Part shown: one piece after another, positions 32,140-41,463 of the stretch
How positions within the stretch are numbered: the stretch's first letter is position 1
Layout: the number at the start of each line of letters is the position of its first letter
Source: Acidobacteriota bacterium
Lineage (GTDB): Bacteria > Acidobacteriota > Terriglobia > Terriglobales > Acidobacteriaceae
Length of the DNA: 56,769 nucleotides
Reading direction: 5' to 3'
Assembly: GCA_028872955.1 (NCBI GenBank)
Contig: JAGWNX010000010.1
Location: forward strand, 1 to 56,769
The notes under the pieces: generated by a model
Told to the model about the DNA's origin: nothing
The model's database searches: none
The model's input: only the letters and a program-made list of their open reading frames with translations
Made by a program: the position numbers and the translations under genes

Positions 32140-33945
32140 ATGCGCACCCGGACTCTGCTGCTCTGCCTCGGCCTGCTTGCTGCTCCCTTCACGGCGAACG
32201 CCCAGCGAATCCAGGCTGACGGCGCAACCCAGACCTTCAGCTACCTGGCCGACGCCTACTTCAACGACGTCTACTTCCGCTACAACCCCACCACCGGCAC
32301 TGCCAGCGGGCTGCACCAGTACGACACGCAACTGGAGGACTACTCCGCCGCAGGCATGGCGCGGGAGAGTGCCGACCTGCACAGCTGGGAGGCGAAGATT
32401 GCAGCCGTCGACCCCGGCCTGCTGGACGCGGCTGAGGCGGACGATCGTAGCCTGCTGCTCAACAGCATTCGCTCGCAGCTGCTGACGCTGGAGCAGATTC
32501 GCCCCGCCGAGAAGGACCCGGACTCCTACTCCACCGGCGTGACGAGCTCCATCTTCGTACTGATCGAGCGGCCGTACGCCTCTGCCGATGCACGGCTGCA
32601 TGCGGTGATTGCGCGCGAGCGACTGATGCCGCAGGTATTTGCCGAGGCGCGCCGCAACCTGCGCAACCCGGCGCAGATCTCAACCGAGATCGCGCTGGAG
32701 CAGATCAACGACGACATCAGCTTCTTTCAGAAGGATGTGCCCGCCGCCCTGGTAACCGGGCCGGGAGCCGCCACGAGTGCGGCAGAGAAGGCAGAGTTTG
32801 CCCGGACGAATGCTGCCGTGATGGAAGCCATGCAGCAGTACGCCGCCTGGATGAAGACCGACCTGCTGCCACGCTCCCATGGTGACTTCAGGCTGGGCCC
32901 AGACACCTTTCGCAAGAAGTTGCTCTATGACGAGATGGTGGATCTGCCGCTCGATCGCCTGCTGGTCATCGCCTTCGCGGACATCCACCGCAACCAGGCC
33001 GAGTTTCAGCGCGTCGCGCACGATCTGGACCCCGACAAGACACCGCAGCAGGTGCTGGCCGAGCTGAGCAACCTGCACACCACGCCCGAGAAGCTGCTGC
33101 CCGCCTTCCAGACCAGCTTCAACAATCTGATCGAGTTCATCCGCACGCACCACATCGTTACTATTCCCTCGACGGTGCAGCCCACGCTGGAGGAGACACC
33201 ACCCTTCATGCGGGCCACCACCATGGCCTCCATGGACCCGCCGGGCCCGTTTGAGACGCACTCCACCCGCGCGTACTTCAACGTGACGTTGCCGGAGAAG
33301 GACTGGACCCCGGAGCACCTGAAAGACTTTATGCAGTACTACAACGTGGGCGTGGTGAACTCCACCAGCATCCACGAGGCATATCCCGGCCATTACATCC
33401 AGTACCTCTTCCAACCGCAGTTCCCCTCCAAGATTCGCCTCATCCTGCAGGCCTCAACCAACGTGGAGGGCTGGGCCCACTACTGCGAGCAGATGATGCT
33501 GGACGAGGGCTACGGTGCTGCAGGCACGGTGGGGCCAGACGGCAAGGTGATCGACCAGCGCACGGCCTTGTTCCTGCGGATGGGGCAGCTGCAGGACGCG
33601 CTGCTGCGCGACGCGCGCTTTGTGGTGGCCATCAAGCTGCACACCGGCACGGGCGAGGCCTCTGGCAGCTGGTCGCTCGAACAGGCCAGGGAGTTCTTCG
33701 TCCAGCAGGGCTACCAGCCCCGCTCCACGTCTGAGGTGGAGGTGAATCGCGCCACCTCGGATCCGACGTATCTGTACTACACGCTGGGCAAGCTGCAGAT
33801 TATGAAGTTGCGCGAGGACGTGCGCGCGAGGCAGGGAGCAGCGTTCAACCTGCAACGCTTCCACGACGATTTTCTGCGCCAGGGTGCGGTGCCGATGCAG
33901 ATCATCCGGCGCGAGATGCTGCACGACGACTCGCCGACGCTCTGA
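32140..33945 (+). CDS. DUF885-family exported protein (probable metallopeptidase)
   Basis: 601-aa protein with a signal peptide (cleavage likely after NANA or ANAQ near residue 21). It belongs to the DUF885 family common in Acidobacteria. The hallmark HEAYPGH is at residues 412-418, a zinc-site-like motif (H412, E413, H418), with a downstream NVEGWAHYCEQMM segment that may supply the third ligand (glutamate). Experimental data for the family are few, so peptidase activity is an inference from the motif. AAGGGC precedes the ATG at 32140. Confidence 0.9.
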   Translation: MRTRTLLLCLGLLAAPFTANAQRIQADGATQTFSYLADAYFNDVYFRYNPTTGTASGLHQYDTQLEDYSAAGMARESADLHSWEAKIAAVDPGLLDAAEADDRSLLLNSIRSQLLTLEQIRPAEKDPDSYSTGVTSSIFVLIERPYASADARLHAVIARERLMPQVFAEARRNLRNPAQISTEIALEQINDDISFFQKDVPAALVTGPGAATSAAEKAEFARTNAAVMEAMQQYAAWMKTDLLPRSHGDFRLGPDTFRKKLLYDEMVDLPLDRLLVIAFADIHRNQAEFQRVAHDLDPDKTPQQVLAELSNLHTTPEKLLPAFQTSFNNLIEFIRTHHIVTIPSTVQPTLEETPPFMRATTMASMDPPGPFETHSTRAYFNVTLPEKDWTPEHLKDFMQYYNVGVVNSTSIHEAYPGHYIQYLFQPQFPSKIRLILQASTNVEGWAHYCEQMMLDEGYGAAGTVGPDGKVIDQRTALFLRMGQLQDALLRDARFVVAIKLHTGTGEASGSWSLEQAREFFVQQGYQPRSTSEVEVNRATSDPTYLYYTLGKLQIMKLREDVRARQGAAFNLQRFHDDFLRQGAVPMQIIRREMLHDDSPTL

Positions 33946-34063
33946 CGGACTCCCACACAGGTAACCCGCCGGGCTCCCCAAAGGTGGCACAGCCCAAAAT
34001 GGAACGGTTTGCTAGCCTGAACCTGCAACGCAATTCACATTCTTGATTGAGGTTCCTCCCCCC

Positions 34064-34942
34064 ATGGCACAGATGAAAGTTCGCAAAGCAGTCTTCCCCG
34101 CCGCTGGTATGGGCACCCGCTTCCTGCCTGCCACCAAGGCCACGCCGAAGGAGATGCTCTGCCTGGTCGATAAGCCGCTGATCCAATACGGCGTGGAAGA
34201 GGCTGTGGCCGCCGGTTGCACGGAGATCATCATCGTGACCGGTCGCGGCAAGACCACGATGGAAGATCACTTTGATAAGTCGGCGGAGCTGGAGGCCTCC
34301 CTGGAAGCCCGTGGCAAGACTGCCCTGCTGGAGGTGGCCCGCTCGGTCTCCAAGCTGGCCAAGATCACCTACACCCGGCAGCCAGAGGCCCTGGGCCTGG
34401 GCCACGCCGTGCTGATGGCCAAGGAGCTGGTGGGCAACGAGCCGTTCTGCGTACTGCTGCCAGACGACATTGTGGACGCGTCCACCCCTTGCATGAAGCA
34501 GATGGTGGAGGCCTTCAACGAGACGCAGTCGTCGATTCTGGGCTCGGAGGTCGTCGAGGGCGACGCCATCTCGGCCTACGGCTGCCTGGACTGCACGCCG
34601 GACGCGGCCAACCCGCGCCTGCTGGCCGTCAAAGACATGGTGGAGAAGCCGAAGCCGGGCACGCAGCCCAGCCAGAACGCCATCATCGGTCGCTACATTC
34701 TGACACCGCGCATCTTTGAGATGATCGAGACCATTACGCCGGGTGCAGGCGGCGAACTGCAGTTGACGGATGCCATCAAGGCCCTGCTGCAGCACGAGAA
34801 GGTCTACGGCTTTACCTACGAGGGCAAGCGCCACGACGCGGGCGACAAGCAGGGCTTCCTGCGCGCGACCGTGGAGCTGGCGCTGAAGAACGACAAGCTG
34901 GGCCCGGACTTCCGCTCCTGGCTGAAGCAACTGCCTCTCTAA
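34064..34942 (+). CDS. galU: GalU: UTP-glucose-1-phosphate uridylyltransferase
   Basis: 292-aa nucleotidyltransferase that makes UDP-glucose from UTP and glucose 1-phosphate, feeding cell-envelope glycans. It shows the nucleotide-binding signature AAGMGTRFLPATKATPKEM, PLIQYGVEEA, RQPEALGLGHAV and LLPDDIV. ATG at 34064 follows GAGG at a rather long spacing (about 12 bases). The gene is monocistronic: a strong terminator follows. Confidence 0.96.
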   Translation: MAQMKVRKAVFPAAGMGTRFLPATKATPKEMLCLVDKPLIQYGVEEAVAAGCTEIIIVTGRGKTTMEDHFDKSAELEASLEARGKTALLEVARSVSKLAKITYTRQPEALGLGHAVLMAKELVGNEPFCVLLPDDIVDASTPCMKQMVEAFNETQSSILGSEVVEGDAISAYGCLDCTPDAANPRLLAVKDMVEKPKPGTQPSQNAIIGRYILTPRIFEMIETITPGAGGELQLTDAIKALLQHEKVYGFTYEGKRHDAGDKQGFLRATVELALKNDKLGPDFRSWLKQLPL

Positions 34943-34971
34943 TATCTCCGCTTTTACCAGCAACCGCAGCA

Positions 34972-35017
34972 CAGAGCCCCACCGCCGGCCCACTCCGGAG
35001 GGTGGGGCTCTGGTTTT
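34972..35017 (+). terminator. Rho-independent terminator of galU
   Basis: A perfect 12-bp stem, CAGAGCCCCACC (34972-34983) with GGTGGGGCTCTG (35001-35012), followed by GTTTTT. Confidence 0.88.
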
Positions 35018-35088
35018 TGCCCGGTACTCGCCCAGGGGCCGCCGCGCGATGCACCACTTCTGCGGGAGACTGCATCTAACGCTGTGAT

Positions 35089-36171
35089 ATGCCGAATACT
35101 CCTGTCGCACTCCAAGACCCCATTCAGGTAGGTGATCTCTACCTGCCCAATCGCATCTTCATGGCTCCGCTCACCCGGCTTCGCGGCACGCCCGACCACC
35201 TGCCGACCCCGATCATCGGCGAGTACTATGCCCAGCGCGCCACGGCTGGCCTGATCCTCTCGGAGGGAATCCCGGTTGACCCGTTTGGTGTGGGCTATCC
35301 GCAGGTGCCCGGCCTGTGGTCCAGGGAGCAGACTGAGGCGTGGAAGCCGATTACGGCGGCGGTTCACAACGCCGGGGGACGCATCTTTGCGCAGATCTGG
35401 CACGTGGGACGCATCTCTGACCCCATCTACCTGAATGGTCAGCTGCCGGTGGCCCCCTCGGCCATTGCGGCACCGGGCCACGTCTCGCTGGTGCGCCCGC
35501 ACAAGAGCTTTGTCACGCCGCGTGCCTTGAGCCTGGCGGAGGTCAAGCAGGTAGTGGAGGCCTTCCGCCGCGGTGCCCAGCACGCCCTGGAGGCAGGCTT
35601 TGACGGCGTAGAGATCCACGGTGCCAACGGCTACCTGCTGGACCAGTTCCTGCAGGACGGCACCAACCACCGTGACGACGAGTACGGCGGGCCGATTGAG
35701 AACCGGGCGCGACTGCACCTGGAGGTGGCCGAGGCTGCCATCTCGGTCTTCGGACCGGGCCGCGTCGGCATGCACCTGGCGCCGCGGGGCGATGCCCATG
35801 GCATCTCAGACAGCAACCGCGCCGCCACCTTCACCTACCTGGCGACGGAGCTTGGCAAGCGCAAGCTGGCCTTTATCGCAGCGCGCGAGCGCGTGGCAGA
35901 TGACTCCCTGGGCCCGGTGCTGAAGCAGGCCTTCGGCGGCATCTATGTTGCCAACGAAGCGCTGGACCAGCACACCGGCCAGAAGCTGCTGGATGAGGGC
36001 CGCGCCGACGCCGTGGCGTACGGCAAGCTGTTTATCGCCAACCCGGACCTGCCGCGACGCTTTGCCCTGAACGCTCCGCTGAACACACCGGACCCGAACA
36101 CGTTCTACAGCCATGGGCCTGAGGGCTACACCGATTACCAGGCGTTGCAGCCGGATGCCGTGACCGCCTGA
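35089..36171 (+). CDS. Alkene reductase, Old Yellow Enzyme family (NemA/XenA-like)
   Basis: 360-aa FMN-dependent, NAD(P)H-using reductase of activated double bonds, quinones or nitro compounds. Family motifs: LPNRIFMAPLTRLR at the N-terminus, FAQIWHVGRISDP, GVEIHGANGYLLDQFLQDG (substrate-anion ligands H and N), NHRDDEYGGPIENR and the C-terminal phosphate loop ADAVAYGKLFIANPDLPRR. The true substrate in the cell is unknown. A strong stem-loop follows the stop. Confidence 0.93.
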   Translation: MPNTPVALQDPIQVGDLYLPNRIFMAPLTRLRGTPDHLPTPIIGEYYAQRATAGLILSEGIPVDPFGVGYPQVPGLWSREQTEAWKPITAAVHNAGGRIFAQIWHVGRISDPIYLNGQLPVAPSAIAAPGHVSLVRPHKSFVTPRALSLAEVKQVVEAFRRGAQHALEAGFDGVEIHGANGYLLDQFLQDGTNHRDDEYGGPIENRARLHLEVAEAAISVFGPGRVGMHLAPRGDAHGISDSNRAATFTYLATELGKRKLAFIAARERVADDSLGPVLKQAFGGIYVANEALDQHTGQKLLDEGRADAVAYGKLFIANPDLPRRFALNAPLNTPDPNTFYSHGPEGYTDYQALQPDAVTA

Positions 36172-36178
36172 CACAACC

Positions 36179-36220
36179 GGGCTGGCCTGGAAGACAGCGC
36201 AACGTTTCCCAGGCCAGCCC
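36179..36220 (+). terminator. Stem-loop after the Old Yellow Enzyme gene
   Basis: A perfect 12-bp stem, GGGCTGGCCTGG (36179-36190) with CCAGGCCAGCCC (36209-36220); no T run follows. Confidence 0.6.
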
Positions 36221-36258
36221 CTCAGGGAGTACTCTTGCACCACGACCTGTGAGGTTTT

Positions 36259-37332
36259 GTGTTCTTCCTGAAGTGTAGTGCTGCCGTTCTCTCTCTGCTT
36301 CCATCCATACTTCTGGCCCAACAAACTGGATCTCCTCAGACAGCCGCGCCCCCTGCGGCAGCCAGCACCCCGGCGGCCGGAGCCCTGACCCTGCACATTG
36401 TGGTGACTACCCGGAAGGGTGTCCTGGTCGGTGGCCTGCAGCCGCAGGACTTTGTGGTCGAGGTGGACAAGAAGACGCTGCCGATTGTTTCGTTTCGCGC
36501 CGTGCCCTCGCCAGCCACCCCTGCGCCCCCAATCGAGACCGTGCTGCTGGTGGATGCCGTGAACACACGCTTTATCCATGTGGCCTCGGAGCGCGACCAG
36601 ATCAAGAGCTTTCTGCGCGAGAACCAGGGCAAACTGGCCCAGCCCACGTCGCTGGTGGTGTTGACCGACACGGGCACCAGCGTCACGCCCCAGGCGACGC
36701 TGGACGGCAACCAACTTGCTGGTTTTCTGGATCAGGCCGAGAGCTCGTTGCGCGTGATTGGCCGTGCCGATGGATTTTACGGCTGGGTGGAGCAGTTTCA
36801 GATCTCGATCCGCGCCCTGCACGACGTGCTGCGCTACGAGGCGACCCGGCCCGGCCGCAAGCAACTGATCTGGGTAAGCCCGGGCTGGCCCCTGCTGAGC
36901 GGGCCCGAAGTGGACCTGACCGACAAGCAGAGGCAGGGGCTGTTTGACGACGCCGCATCGCTCTCGCGGCTGATGCGCGCAGCCCAGGTGACGCTAACCA
37001 GCCTGGACCCGCTGGGTACAGACGACGCGCTGGGCTACCGCACCACGTTCTATGAGGAGTTCACCAAGGGGATCGCCAGCCCGCGTGACATGCAGTTTGG
37101 CAACCTCGGGCTGCAGGTGCTGGCAACCCAGTCTGGCGGACGCGTGCTCAACTCGGACAACGATGTGGCGAAGCTGATCGGCATAGCCACCGCCGATGAC
37201 ACGACCTACTACACCCTTGTCGTGCAGCCGCCCCCCTCGGAGCATCCGAACCAGTACCGCGCGGTGCATGTGACGGTGAACCGTCAGGGTCTTACCGCCC
37301 GCACGCTGACCGGATACTACGACCACCCCTGA
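36259..37332 (+). CDS. VWA-domain protein of the acidobacterial type
   Basis: 357-aa exported protein. A signal peptide covers about residues 1-20. It matches the pattern of the VWFA-related acidobacterial family: VVTTRKGVLVGGLQPQDFVVEVD, then LLVDAVNTRF in place of a full metal-ion adhesion site DxSxS, and a C-terminal segment ATADDTTYYTLVVQPP resembling YYLLGY-type ends of the family. The serines of the MIDAS motif are missing, so metal-dependent ligand binding may be lost. Function unknown. Start GTG at 36259 with GAGG four bases upstream. Confidence 0.85.
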   Translation: MFFLKCSAAVLSLLPSILLAQQTGSPQTAAPPAAASTPAAGALTLHIVVTTRKGVLVGGLQPQDFVVEVDKKTLPIVSFRAVPSPATPAPPIETVLLVDAVNTRFIHVASERDQIKSFLRENQGKLAQPTSLVVLTDTGTSVTPQATLDGNQLAGFLDQAESSLRVIGRADGFYGWVEQFQISIRALHDVLRYEATRPGRKQLIWVSPGWPLLSGPEVDLTDKQRQGLFDDAASLSRLMRAAQVTLTSLDPLGTDDALGYRTTFYEEFTKGIASPRDMQFGNLGLQVLATQSGGRVLNSDNDVAKLIGIATADDTTYYTLVVQPPPSEHPNQYRAVHVTVNRQGLTARTLTGYYDHP

Positions 37333-37358
37333 GCGGCGGCCTGCGGTGCTGGAGCGGG

Positions 37359-37438
37359 GCTTGTCTAGGGTCACCGCTCGACTAAGGTCACCGCTCGACT
37401 AAGGTCACCGCTTGTCTAGGGTCACCGCTTGTCTAGGG
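37359..37438. repeat. 17-bp tandem repeat (about 4.7 copies) carrying a stop codon in each copy
   Basis: Units of the form TCACCGCTYGWCTARGG repeat at exact 17-bp spacing, first copy partial. On the minus strand each holds TAG at the same place (complement positions 37433, 37416, 37399, 37382, 37365); the first is the true stop of the DPDRP-repeat protein. Since 17 is not a multiple of three, stops occur in all three frames. Confidence 0.85.
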
Positions 37439-39088
37439 TGTGGTTCCGGTGGCGAAGATCTGCTCGGCCTGCGAGTCCAGCACGCGGTAGAGGGCAAACT
37501 GGCGGGCGTTCTGCTCGCGCAGCTCAAACAGCAGACTGGCGCGGTTGCTGGCATCCACATCCACGGCATCGATCAGGCGCAGGCGCGGCGTGCGGTCGAG
37601 ATGCGCCGCGTCGGTGACGGACTCGATGGCGGGCCGCAGCTCCCCGTCGGACTCGGCCTGGGCCACCTCTGTCACATAGTCGAGCGAGGAGCCTGCCCCG
37701 GCGGTGTGCGCGGTAAAGACATAGGTCGGCGAGGCTCCGTAGCTGAGCTGAAACGCCCGCAGATCCTCGTCCGCGAACGTGATGGCGGGCGGGGCGGGCA
37801 CCGCAGCCTGTTTGCGGGCGGCAGTGCGCGTGGCCGAGTGCGCGGCAGACGGCCTGGCACCCTTCGTCTGCGGCTGCGCGCTCTGCGGATGCGTGGCCTG
37901 CAGATACGCGGCCAGCTTCTTCTGCGCCAGTGCCTCGATCCTGGCCAGAATGGCCTTACGCTCCTGATCGTCCTGCCAGGTGTAGGCAAAGTTATGAGGC
38001 TCGCGGTTGGCGGCGTCCGAGACGGCCACCATCTGGTGCAGCTCGACCTCCTTCGGCATCCCGGTCAGGCGCGGCATGGCGGTGGCTGGGTCCTCCCCTG
38101 CGGTGGACCCGGCAGGACGGCCACGGTGCAGGCTGGGGCGGTCCGGGTCTGCGTTCAGGCTGTCGACGGCACCCGGCTCCGCCTCGGCTGCCGGGGCGGT
38201 GCTCGCGCTGCGGCGCTTGATGGTCGGGCGATCCGGATCATCCGGGACGCCGGCCGTGGGGTCGGCATCGGCGGGCGCGCTGCGGCGCTTCATCACCGGG
38301 CGGTCGGGATCGTCCGCAGGAGCGCTGCTGGCGTCGGTGGTGCTGGTGCCCTTGGATGCGGAGGATGCTCCGGAGGCGCTGCGTCGTTGCAGCGTAGGCC
38401 GCTCGGGGTCTCCGGCTGGCGTTTTGGCGGGGGTGTCTGGTGCGGAGGTATCTGGCGCGGAGGTATCCGGCGCGGAGGTGGTGTCGGACGTGGCATGGCC
38501 ACCGTTGCCGCTGTCTGCCGAGGTGCCGCTGGACTTGCCCCCGGCGGTGGAGTCGGCGCCTGCAGGTTGCGCGGCGCCGCTACGGTTCACCAGGTGCGGG
38601 CGGTCGTCGCCGGAGCCATGCCCCGAGCTTTGGACAACCGGCTGATTCTTGAGCGGGCGCAGCGTGGTTGAAGCCCTGTGCCGCGCTGCCGCTGGTGGGT
38701 GAACGACTCCGTAGCCGAACCAGCCGTCGTCAAAGGGACTGCCCGCGCCGGTATCCTCGGCGACCAGATGCCGGGCAAAGCGCAGCTCCAGCGTCCCCTT
38801 GGCAAGGCCGGACTGCTGCAGCTCGTAGACGTTGCCGTTCTCCAGGGCAAACGGAATGGGACGGGCGAGGAAGACGCCGGCGTCCTGCAGTTGATCGTCC
38901 AGAAAGACGGTAACGGGGACCAGGCGGCTGGCGGTTGGCCGGGTCATGTCGCCCACCCACTCGTAGACGCCGACCGCGCGAACGACCTTCTCTGGCGCTG
39001 CCACCTTATGGGTCTGGCCGCTGGCCACAGCACCGGCCAGGCCGCATACGACCACGACTCCCGCCAACCATTTGTCTTTGCGCTGCAT
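37433..39088 (-). CDS. Exported protein with DPDRP repeats, function unknown
   Basis: 551-aa protein with a signal peptide (about 1-24). Residues 30-135 form a compact N-terminal domain (VRAVGVYEWVGDMTRPTASR). Residues 155-335 are disordered and hold five copies of a D-P-D/E-R-P-x-hydrophobic-x-R-R element (about 161, 227, 260, 284 and 314), plus three SAPDT repeats (about 205-219). Residues 340-551 form a second domain with ADEDLRAFQLSYGASPTYVFTAH and a charged end. I do not recognise a family and there are no catalytic motifs. The repeat element looks like a short linear binding motif (inference). The stop codon sits in a tandem repeat. Confidence 0.8.
   Translation of the reverse strand: MQRKDKWLAGVVVVCGLAGAVASGQTHKVAAPEKVVRAVGVYEWVGDMTRPTASRLVPVTVFLDDQLQDAGVFLARPIPFALENGNVYELQQSGLAKGTLELRFARHLVAEDTGAGSPFDDGWFGYGVVHPPAAARHRASTTLRPLKNQPVVQSSGHGSGDDRPHLVNRSGAAQPAGADSTAGGKSSGTSADSGNGGHATSDTTSAPDTSAPDTSAPDTPAKTPAGDPERPTLQRRSASGASSASKGTSTTDASSAPADDPDRPVMKRRSAPADADPTAGVPDDPDRPTIKRRSASTAPAAEAEPGAVDSLNADPDRPSLHRGRPAGSTAGEDPATAMPRLTGMPKEVELHQMVAVSDAANREPHNFAYTWQDDQERKAILARIEALAQKKLAAYLQATHPQSAQPQTKGARPSAAHSATRTAARKQAAVPAPPAITFADEDLRAFQLSYGASPTYVFTAHTAGAGSSLDYVTEVAQAESDGELRPAIESVTDAAHLDRTPRLRLIDAVDVDASNRASLLFELREQNARQFALYRVLDSQAEQIFATGTTP
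38432..38480. repeat. 15-bp in-frame tandem repeat
   Basis: Three copies of a 15-bp unit around GCGGAGGTATCTGGC encode SAPDT repeats in the DPDRP-repeat protein. Confidence 0.7.
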
Positions 39089-39156
39089 AAGCCTCGTCAG
39101 CAGTTTAGACGCTGCGAGCGGGGCAAAGTTCGCCCGCAGGCAAGAACTTCGCTACC

Positions 39157-40014
39157 ATGCAGCCAATGGGTTCCGCACCGTTGCTCGACATCTCGCATCT
39201 CGCCATCGGGTTTGGCGGGCAGAACGCCGTGCACGATCTCTCGCTGACGATCGCGCCCGGGCAGACGGCGGGGCTGGTGGGCGAGTCCGGCTCCGGCAAA
39301 TCGCTCACCTCGCTGGCCGTGCTGGGGCTGCTGCCGTCGGGTGCCTCGGCCAGCGGCTCCATCCGCTTTGCCGGACAACCGCTGCTGGGCCAGCCTGAGC
39401 CGGTGCTGCGGCGGCTGCGGGGTCGAGAGATCGCCATGATCTTTCAGGAGCCCATGACGGCGTTGAACCCGGTGATGACGATTGGCGACCAGATCGCCGA
39501 AGCGATTCTGGCCCACCCTGACACCCTTCCCCACCTTGCCGCCCACCGCAGCACCGTGCGCGAGCGCGTGGTGCAGGCGCTGCAGCAGGTGGCACTGCCG
39601 GAGCCGGAGCGCCGCCTGCGCCACTATCCGCACCAGTTCTCTGGCGGGCAACGGCAGCGCATCCTTATCGCCATGGCGCTGGTGCACCGGCCGCGGCTGT
39701 TGATCGCCGACGAGCCGACGACGGCTCTGGATGTGACCGTGCAGGCGCAGATCCTGGAGCTGCTGGCCCAGCTTCGACACACTCACAACCTGGCCATGCT
39801 GTTCATCTCGCACGACCTGGCCGTGGTGGCGCGTGCCTGCAACCAGCCCGGCGACACGGTAACCGTGCTGCAGCAGGGCCGGGTGGTGGAGCAGGCCCCC
39901 GCAAGACAACTGTTCCTTGCGCCCGGCCACGCCTACACGCAACGGCTGCTGGCCAGCGTGCCTACGCTGCGCACCGACCGATTGCAGCCGCTGGCCACCC
40001 TGCGCCAGGCCTAG
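39157..40014 (+). CDS. ABC transporter ATPase, oligopeptide (DppD/OppD-like) type
   Basis: 285-aa ATP-binding subunit. Walker A is GESGSGKS, the Q-loop [13 protein letters not shown] is typical of Dpp/Opp/Nik ATPases, the ABC signature is FSGGQRQR and Walker [14 protein letters not shown]. The C-terminal oligopeptide extension with its iron-sulfur cysteines is shortened: the protein ends soon after [16 protein letters not shown]. No permease, second ATPase or binding protein gene is adjacent, so it is an orphan in this window. ATG at 39157; an in-frame ATG at 39166 is possible. Its last four bases overlap the end of the convergent LOG-family gene. Confidence 0.9.
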   Translation: MQPMGSAPLLDISHLAIGFGGQNAVHDLSLTIAPGQTAGLVGESGSGKSLTSLAVLGLLPSGASASGSIRFAGQPLLGQPEPVLRRLRGREIAMIFQEPMTALNPVMTIGDQIAEAILAHPDTLPHLAAHRSTVRERVVQALQQVALPEPERRLRHYPHQFSGGQRQRILIAMALVHRPRLLIADEPTTALDVTVQAQILELLAQLRHTHNLAMLFISHDLAVVARACNQPGDTVTVLQQGRVVEQAPARQLFLAPGHAYTQRLLASVPTLRTDRLQPLATLRQA

Positions 40015-41000
40015 CGGGTCTTGGCGATGTCCGGCCCCAGCATCTCCTGCGCAGAGGGTGCGGGCGTCTGCGGAATACACTCGTGCTCCTCGTGCAGGCG
40101 TTGCTCGCGCTCATACTCGGAGTCGAGGTGGTTCTCGGTCAGCCCCTTCTTCAGGATGTCGAAGGCCTCCTGCGGGGTATCGGCAAACTGGAACAAGTCC
40201 AGGTCGCGGGGCGAGATAGCGCCGCGCTCCGCCATGATCTCCAGATTCAGCACCGGCTTCCAGTAGCTGGAGCCGTAGATGACGACGGTGATCTTCTTCG
40301 CCAGCTTGCGCGTCTGGGCGAGCGTGAGCAGCTCGAACATCTCATCCAGGGTTCCAAACCCACCCGGAAAGACCACCAGCGCTTTGGAGAGGTAGGCAAA
40401 CCAGTACTTGCGCATGAAGAAGTAGTGGAACTCAAAGTTGAGCGCGGGCGTGATGTAGCGATTGGGCCGCTGCTCAAAGGGCAGCTTGATGTTGAGTCCG
40501 ATGGTCTTGCAACCGGCCTCGTGGGCACCGCGGTTGGCGGCCTCCATAATGCCTGGTCCGCCGCCGGAGGTGACGACAAAGCGATGGCGGCGTCCGGGCA
40601 GGCTGCTGGCCCAGCGGGCCACCATGCCGGCCAGGGTGCGTGCGTCCTCGTAGTAGGCCGACATCTCTACAGCGGCCTCGGCTCGCTTGAGGCGGAGCTC
40701 GCTGGCCTCGCCGCGTTCAATCTCCTCGGGGCGGGCGGGCTGCTCCTCGGGGGGCGCGGCCTGCGCGGAGCCGGTGTTCTCCAGCAACTGCAGCTCGGTG
40801 TTGGCGGAGTCCATGCTTTGAAAGCGAGCCGAACCAAAGAAGACGACCGTATCCTGAATGCGCTCGCGGCGGAAGCGGGCCATCGGCTCCAGATACTCGC
40901 TCAGAATGCGTACCAGCCGGCCGTCGGCAGAGTTCAGAAACTCAGGGTTCTCATAGGCCAGGGCTGCTCGATCCAGCAGCTCCGGGAAGATCTCATCCAT
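40011..41000 (-). CDS. LOG-family protein (cytokinin riboside phosphoribohydrolase-like)
   Basis: 329-aa nucleotide-binding protein. The LOG signatures are visible: FVVTSGGGPGIMEAANRGA and VVFPGGFGTLDEMFE, the latter resembling the PGGxGTxxE catalytic motif. It is the long form, with an extra N-terminal 100 residues containing VVFFGSARF and a Pro/Glu-rich insert (about 78-100). Members hydrolyse nucleoside 5'-monophosphates to base and ribose phosphate; related longer forms act as purine/pyrimidine nucleotidases. The exact substrate is unclear. The C-terminus is rich in charged residues. Confidence 0.9.
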   Translation of the reverse strand: MDEIFPELLDRAALAYENPEFLNSADGRLVRILSEYLEPMARFRRERIQDTVVFFGSARFQSMDSANTELQLLENTGSAQAAPPEEQPARPEEIERGEASELRLKRAEAAVEMSAYYEDARTLAGMVARWASSLPGRRHRFVVTSGGGPGIMEAANRGAHEAGCKTIGLNIKLPFEQRPNRYITPALNFEFHYFFMRKYWFAYLSKALVVFPGGFGTLDEMFELLTLAQTRKLAKKITVVIYGSSYWKPVLNLEIMAERGAISPRDLDLFQFADTPQEAFDILKKGLTENHLDSEYEREQRLHEEHECIPQTPAPSAQEMLGPDIAKTR

Positions 41001-41030
41001 CGGTTATCACCTCAAACCCGGCGGCAGGGC

Positions 41031-41357
41031 TTACCCGCGGTAGTCACGGTAGTGTACCGCTTCTGAGATGCCGATCCAGATATCGAGCACGCCGATGCCG
41101 GAGATGATGCCGCGCACGGCTCCGTTGTGGAGCACCAGGGCCAGGGCAGGACGCGCCTCGATGAACAGGTTGTGATCCCACACGCGCGGCCACCACGGCA
41201 GCACCATCACCAGCACGCCCAGGTAGACGCAGAACAGCACCAGCACAACCAGGGAGAGCCGCTGCAGCCAGACCGGCGCGGTGCGGGCACTGCGCTGCGG
41301 TGCGGCCGGAGTGACGGCGGCAGGCTGCTGCGTGATGATTTCGGGCTCCTGTGCCAT
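41031..41357 (-). CDS. Small single-span membrane protein, unknown
   Basis: 108-aa protein with a Pro/Ala-rich N-terminus (about 1-30), one strong membrane helix (about 33-55, LSLVVLVLFCVYLGVLVMVL) and a second, weaker hydrophobic part near GIISGIGVLDIWIGI. Not recognised. The ATG at 41357 has GGGACGAG upstream; longer versions from ATG 41372 or beyond lack this. It lies 30 bp upstream of the LOG gene on the same strand. Confidence 0.68.
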   Translation of the reverse strand: MAQEPEIITQQPAAVTPAAPQRSARTAPVWLQRLSLVVLVLFCVYLGVLVMVLPWWPRVWDHNLFIEARPALALVLHNGAVRGIISGIGVLDIWIGISEAVHYRDYRG

Positions 41358-41463
41358 GTCTCGTCCCTGCATTGAAAGTAGCAGACCGGCAAACGGATGT
41401 CTTGCCCGCGAAGGTGGCGGTGCGGCGCGCGGCAAAGGCGCAGGAGTGAGAAAATAGAGACTC

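Noticed and set aside
37359-37438. CRISPR-like array
   Set aside because: Units are contiguous 17-bp copies without spacers.
40011-40014. Convergent 4-bp gene overlap
   Set aside because: Small tail-to-tail overlaps are common and need no special explanation.
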